Below are positions 58,320-64,000 of a stretch of DNA of 64,000 bases, piece by piece. Numbering within the stretch: the first letter of the stretch is position 1; the number at the start of each line of letters is the position of its first letter. The translations under genes and the position numbers were made by a program. The stretch covers positions 1,054,001 through 1,118,000 of the forward strand of contig MCGE01000010.1 in assembly GCA_002105175.1 (NCBI GenBank), written 5' to 3'. The notes below the pieces were generated by a model, which saw only the letters and a list, made by a program, of their open reading frames with translations, was not told the origin of the DNA and did not search any database. Source of the DNA: Absidia repens (Eukaryota; Mucoromycota; Mucoromycetes; Mucorales; Cunninghamellaceae).

Positions 58320-61300
58320 ATGGACGAATCTGGTCAATGGCTCTTCAAGAGTCCTGATAATGATTCCGATATACCATCTTGGAATGACTTTTGTCCTAAC
58401 AATGAAGGTTGGGTAAGTCTTGAAAAGAATAGTTAACGTCAACAAAAAAATAGATTTGTAATCCTCAGCCGAGTTTGAATTTTTACTTCGCCTTCTTTTT
58501 TTTAGGGACCATTCTCTACTGTCCGTGTACCAGACTTTACGCCATGTTTTGAAGAAAGGTAAGAACGATTGAAAAAGAAAAACAAAGGACTACATACTAA
58601 AACTTCTGTTGCTTATATTTAGTGTTGTTCTATTGGTTCCTGCCGCCTATCTTCTCGTTTTTGGTTTGGCTCGTGTATGGATCTTGTCAAAACGCGAAAA
58701 CCTTTCCTCTGATATGACTCGCAACTGGTTATACTTTGCCAAAATGGTATGAACAAAACTTTTTTTTTTTTTTACAAAACAACTACCTGTTAACTGACAC
58801 TGACTTGGTACTCTATCGTTTTTGTTCATAGATAACCCTAGTAGCGCTACTTTTAACCACTGTTGCCAGTACCTGGATTGTTGCAAGTCAAACTGATTCC
58901 TGGCTTGACAATGCCCCTCTTCTTGCCAAACTATTCAACGCCTTTGTCCTTGTAAGTTTGATTTATTGTTGTTTATATTAGCTATCTTATTTACTAGAAT
59001 GATTGTCATGTTCATTTATCCGGATTTTTGATTAGGTTTTTGCTATCGGATTACATCAATTGGAGTATTTCCGCAATACGATTTCATCTGCCGTTCTCTT
59101 ATTCTATTGGCTCTTTGTATTGATAGTCGATGGTGTCAAATTACGTACTCTTTTGTTATTACGACAACAAACATCTGACTCGGTCCAATTTAGTTTGTTT
59201 GTCACCAGCTTTGCCCTCTCATTGCTGGTTTTTGTTCTGGAATGTACCCCACGCCCAAAAAGTCAATACGTTTTACTCGAAGAAAGCTCGGTAACTATGG
59301 AAAAGCTAGATGTACTATATGATCATTTTACTGACTCGGCATTTATACATTCTTTCATAGCTTGATTGTCCTGAAGATACATCAAACATCTTTAGCCGGT
59401 TGACTTTTGAATGGATGACGCCTTTGATGCGCCTTGGTTACGAAAAACCCCTTACCATGGATGATTTATGGGACCTCAAGCAAGACGACCAATCAGGAAT
59501 AGTGGGCGAAAAATTCGAAAAATATTGGGACATTGAAATGCGAAAAGAACAGTAAGTGGAGTGTGACCAAAAGAAGTGAGGGAAAAAAAAAAGAAATCAA
59601 TCTGCTGGATTAATAATCTTTCCTCCGGATGAATTTTTTACCTAGTCCGTCTCTACTGCGCGCACTTGTACATACTCTTGGTGGCCCCTTCTTTTTGGCA
59701 GCTGTAAGTTAAACCACTAATATGAAAATGTGCATATGACTAACCATGGGCATTATTATTATTGTTACCTAAATTAGCTTTTCAAAGCCCTTCAAGACGT
59801 CCTGCAATTCACTCAGCCTTTATTGCTTAAAGAACTTATGGTGTGGGTTGCAAGCTATGCCACGTCTTCACCAGAACCTGCCTATCGTGGTATTTTGATT
59901 GCCGGTAAGATATCATTACTGTCGACATCCAGTATATATGGCTTGATCATTTATACTTATCCCTTTTTTTTAACTAGTTGGAATGTTTGTTACTGCTGTT
60001 TGTCAAACCATGTTCTTGCATCAATACTTCCACCGTTGCTTCATGACTGGTATGCGCCTTCGTGCTGCTCTTGTGACGGCCATTTACCGCAAGACTTTAT
60101 TGCTCAGTAATGCCAGTCGTCAGCAATCCACTGTTGGTGAAGTAAGAAATGAGATCAAAAAATTAAGGTTTGCATGGATGGTTGTCTCACTTCTCTTTAC
60201 AACTCTATATAGATTGTCAACCATATGTCAGTCGATGCGCAAAGATTGATGGATCTTTGTACCTATCTTCATATTGGTATGTTCGATTTTTGACATCTTT
60301 ATAAACCTCATCTATCCATTTGTTACTAATCTCAATTTTTTTTTGTGAAACAACAACATTAGTGTGGAGTGGTCCTCTTCAAATTGTTATTGCTTTGGTA
60401 TTTTTGTATGGCACTATGGGACCTAGTATCTGGGCTGGTGTTGCCGTCCTTATTTTGACCATTCCTCTCAATACTTATTTGGCCAAGAAAATGCGCGCGT
60501 ACCAAAAGACTCAGATGGGAAACAAAGATGCAAGAGTCAAACTTATGGTAAGGCTTACATCTAGAAGGAAGCGATGGTTTTTCTATTGTTTTCACTAATT
60601 ACACTTTTTTTGATATATGGGATTGAAAATAGAATGAAATCTTGAACGGTATCCGGGTCATCAAACTCTACGCATGGGAATCACCCTTCTTTGATAAGGT
60701 ACTCCTAAAAAAAATCTAATATTATTATTCTTCTTTTGAGGTTTGACGACGACTCATTATTTTATTATTTGCTGGTATATATCTTTACCAACAGATTAGC
60801 TTTATCAGGAACGATCTTGAATTGAACATGTTACGAAAGATTGGTGTCTTGTCAGCAGTCCAGAACTTTACCTGGTCCTCTATCCCCTTCCTTGTTTCTC
60901 TTTCCTCATTTGCTTTGTTTGTGATGTTTGCGGATCGACCTTTGACTAGCGATATTGCTTTTGTTGCTATTTCCTTGTTTACACTTCTTCAATTCCCCTT
61001 GGCTGTATTCCCCAATGTGATCACATCTACTATTGAAGCGTCTGTGTCTCTGTTCCGTATTGAAGGCTATTTATCATCTGAAGAACTGGACCCTAACGCG
61101 GTGACGCACGAAGATTACAAAACTCAAGACGATTGGACACTTGATACACCTTTACTTGAAATCAACAACGGAACTTTTAAATGGGCTAAAGAAGATGAAC
61201 AGCCTGTTTTGGAAAATGTCGACATTGGTCTGAAAAAGGGCGACGTGACGGCTGTGGTTGGTCGTGTTGGAAGTGGCAAATCTTCATTGATGAGTGCTAT

Positions 61301-64000
61301 TTTGGGTGATACTGTTAAAGTGGATGGCAAGGTGGTTGTTCGTGGCTCTCTGGCGTATGTCCCTCAACAACCTTGGGTGATGAACGCAACTGTACGGGAA
61401 AATATTACCTTCGGTCATCGATTTGATCCAGAATTCTATGATCGTGTCTTGGAAGCCTGTTCTTTGAAAAGCGATATTCAAATCTTATCTGCTGGTGATC
61501 AAACGGAAATCGGTGAACGTGGTATTAATCTTTCAGGTGGGTATTTTTTTTTTCAAGAAAAACTAAGTATGAAACAAACTCGGGAACAATGAACTAATGT
61601 TTTTTTGTTTTTTGTTGTTTTTTCTAATTAGGTGGTCAAAAAGCTCGTGTCTCTCTAGCTCGTGCCATCTATGCTCGTGCTGATATCTATCTTTTGGATG
61701 ATCCCCTCAGCGCTGTTGATGCTCATGTTGGTCGTCATATCTTTGATCATGTTATTGGTCCCGATGGTATTTTGAAAAACAAGGCTCGTCTTTTGGTCAC
61801 TCATGGTATATCCTATCTTCCCAAGGTGGACAAAGTGGTAATGCTTCGTGATGGAAAAATTGCACTGAATGACACCTATGAAAACTTGATGGATCAACGA
61901 ACCGAACTCTATGCTTTGATGACTGACTTTGGCAATCAAGCGGACCGTAGTGACGGTGATGACAATGATGATCAAGACACAGATGAAACATTCGACAACA
62001 ACAGCAACACGGATGCTTTGGTTGATCTTGCAACGGATATTGGACGAAATGAAGAAGAAGCCTCATTGAACAAGGACACCGAATTGATTCGCCGTGAACG
62101 CCTCAACAGTATCAGTAGCGCAATGAGTGTACAAACCTTACGTCGGGCATCCATGGTGACTCTCAACAAAAAGAACAAGAAGCTCCACATGGAAGACAAG
62201 GAACGTTTGATTACCGTGGAAGAAAGTGCCAAGGGCAGTGTGGACTCTGACGTTTACAAACAGTACGCAAAATCATGCTCAGCCATTGGTGTCGCTGTGG
62301 TGATTATCTTCTTGATTTTGGCTCAAATCACTCAAGTAGGTGCTAATTTGTGGCTCAAGGAATGGAGTAATAGCAATCAGCAAAATCAAAACAACAACAA
62401 CGTCTGGTGGTATTTGGGTATTTACGCTGTCATTGGGTGGTCTTCTACGATTTTCCAAGTCATTCAAACATTGGCTCTTTGGGTCACTTGTGCTATTCGA
62501 TCTGCCAAGGTGCTTCATTCTGAAATGCTGGATAGTGTGATTAGGTATAATTAAAAAAAAATAAGAGGGGAGGGGTTGAGAGAGAGAGATTGTTGAACGT
62601 TACTAATTATTTATTGATATTTCTTATTTATTCTAGATCACCAATGTCATTCTTTGATACTACACCTTTAGGCCGTATTTTGAATCGATTTAGCAAGGAC
62701 CAGCATACTGTGGACGAAGTTTTGCCTCGATCTTTCGGTGCTTACTTCCGGTAAATTCACATTTTGTGTAAAAAAATCAAGTACTGACTTTTTTTTCAAT
62801 ATATATACATAGTGTTTTATTCTATGTTGTGGCCACTATTGGCATCATCGCTTTCTCGACTCCCTTCTTCATGGTTATGATTGTCCCTATTGGTAATACA
62901 TAAGCAAAAAATAAATCAGTGGATGGAAGGGTATACTTATATTGTTTATTTCTTAGGTTTTATCTACATGTATGTACAACGGTACTACCTTACCACTTCT
63001 CGTGAATTAAAACGTCTAGATTCTGTTGGGAAAAGTCCTGTGTACTCTCATTTCCAAGAAACAATTTCCGGTGTCTCGACAATTCGTGCCTATGAACAAC
63101 AATCACGGTTTACTTATGAAAACGAACTCAAGCTCGATGACAACCAACGTGCTTACTACCCCTCAATCGCGTGCAACCGATGGTTGGCTGTGCGTTTGGA
63201 ATTCCTTGGCTCAATCATCATCTTTGGCGCTGCTATTTTTGCGGTTGGAGGTGTCTTGTATGGAAGTGAATCCTATATTGATCCTGGTCTCGTTGGTTTA
63301 AGTGTGTCCTATGCTCTTAGCGTGACTCAAGCTCTTAACTGGGTTATTCGCTCCTTCTGTGAAATTGAAGTAAGTATTTGTGGTGATAGTTGACTATCAG
63401 TATAATGGAAATGGAATGAGATTGAAATCTTACAATCACTCTTTTTAATTTTTAGACCAATATTGTATCTGTGGAACGCATCAAAGAAGTAAGTTTAAAA
63501 AGAGCAAGGAGGATCGAGCATATGACCATGATGACTAACCAGTCTTTTTTTTTTTTTAGTACATTGACCTTCCTCGGGAAAAGTACGACTCTATCCGAGG
63601 AATCAGCCCCATGTGGCCCGAAAAGGGTGAAATTGAATTCAATGATTATGCTACACGATACCGTGAAGGTTTGGATTTAGCCATCCGCAACGTATCATTC
63701 AAGATTGCTCCCAAAGAAAAGATTGGTGTCTGTGGAAGAACTGGATCTGGAAAAACAAGTCTGACCCTCAGTCTTTTCCGTATTATCGAAGCTGCCCAAG
63801 GAAACATCACCATTGACGGTATTGATATTTCCACTCTTCGCCTCTTTGACCTCAGGTAAAATAGATACAAGAATGTGAAAACAGCCAAAAAGTTACCACT
63901 TTTTTTTCTTTTCTTAACATCATTTTTTTCTATCTTAGATCTCGATTGACCATTATCCCTCAAGAACCCGTCCTCTTTTATGGCACAGTACGTAGCAATT
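58320..64000 (+). CDS. ABCC (MRP/Ycf1-type) transporter, 3' end outside window
   Basis: Full-size ABC exporter for glutathione conjugates and similar anions, probably vacuolar. Twenty exons are visible, from 58320-58412 to 63939-64000 (others include 60795-61536 and 61632-62544), giving about 1384 residues. It has a TMD0 of five helices (about 45-240), linker L0, TMD1 and then NBD1 with Walker [10 protein letters not shown] (about 656), a short ABCC-type Q-loop [14 protein letters not shown], signature [14 protein letters not shown] (about 747), Walker [16 protein letters not shown] and THGISYLP. An Asp-rich regulatory linker (about 845-950) leads to TMD2 and NBD2 Walker [10 protein letters not shown] (about 1324). 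PSWNDFCPN in the N-terminus and the aromatic-Pro QQPW are ABCC features. The signature of NBD2 is not reached. All exon joins keep frame. Confidence 0.94.

Noticed and set aside
58320..64000. Gene cluster for heavy-metal detoxification (HMT1-type, ABCC and Mrs2)
   Set aside because: The genes are far apart, in unrelated divergent pairs and all are common housekeeping transporters; no evidence for a cluster.

Overview
This window looks like nuclear DNA of an early-diverging fungus, most likely Mucoromycota (Mucorales-type). The genes are eukaryotic and dense in short GT-AG introns, many of which end in long T tracts. Intergenic DNA is AT-rich with many A/T homopolymers, and the recognisable proteins are fungal orthologues. 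The species cannot be named from the sequence alone. Intron-exon models were built by hand from reading frame, splice sites and family similarity.

Left part (1-31 kb), gene-rich. It holds the N-terminus of the replication factor RPA1 (minus) facing a Spartan-type DNA-protein crosslink protease; a mitochondrial carrier; a WW-domain protein facing the nucleoporin Nup85; a She3-like coiled-coil protein facing a CK1-group kinase; a Dal5/allantoate-type MFS permease; and an APSES/ankyrin MBF-type transcription factor facing the Mrs2 mitochondrial Mg2+ channel. It ends with the ubiquitin-like modifier URM1 facing an ABCB6/HMT1-type half ABC transporter.

Middle part (31-57 kb), mixed. Ordinary genes are ribosomal protein eL22, a single-pass membrane protein with a PY motif, two acidic low-complexity orphan proteins, a receiver-phosphodiesterase fusion and a mitochondrial PDK/BCKDK-type kinase. 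Between them lies repeat-rich DNA with a tRNA-Trp(CCA) gene, two tRNA-like relics, an LTR-retrotransposon-like remnant and a decayed multi-exon gene. Across the window there are five copies, in both orientations, of one roughly 0.7-1.1 kb non-coding repeat (copy A lies at 19.4 kb). Each copy has a tRNA-like head, a pyrimidine tract and internally repeated units carrying AATAAA.

Right end (57-64 kb): a CCDC124-type ribosome-associated protein sits head to head, 200 bp apart, with a full-length ABCC (MRP/Ycf1) transporter that runs off the window.

Functionally this is a normal collection of housekeeping genes, many in divergent pairs, not a gene cluster. The most unusual content is the five-copy repeat family, followed by the RegA-like receiver-phosphodiesterase, the Spartan N-terminus with several ubiquitin- and SUMO-binding-like motifs, and a 10-nt micro-exon in the MFS gene.
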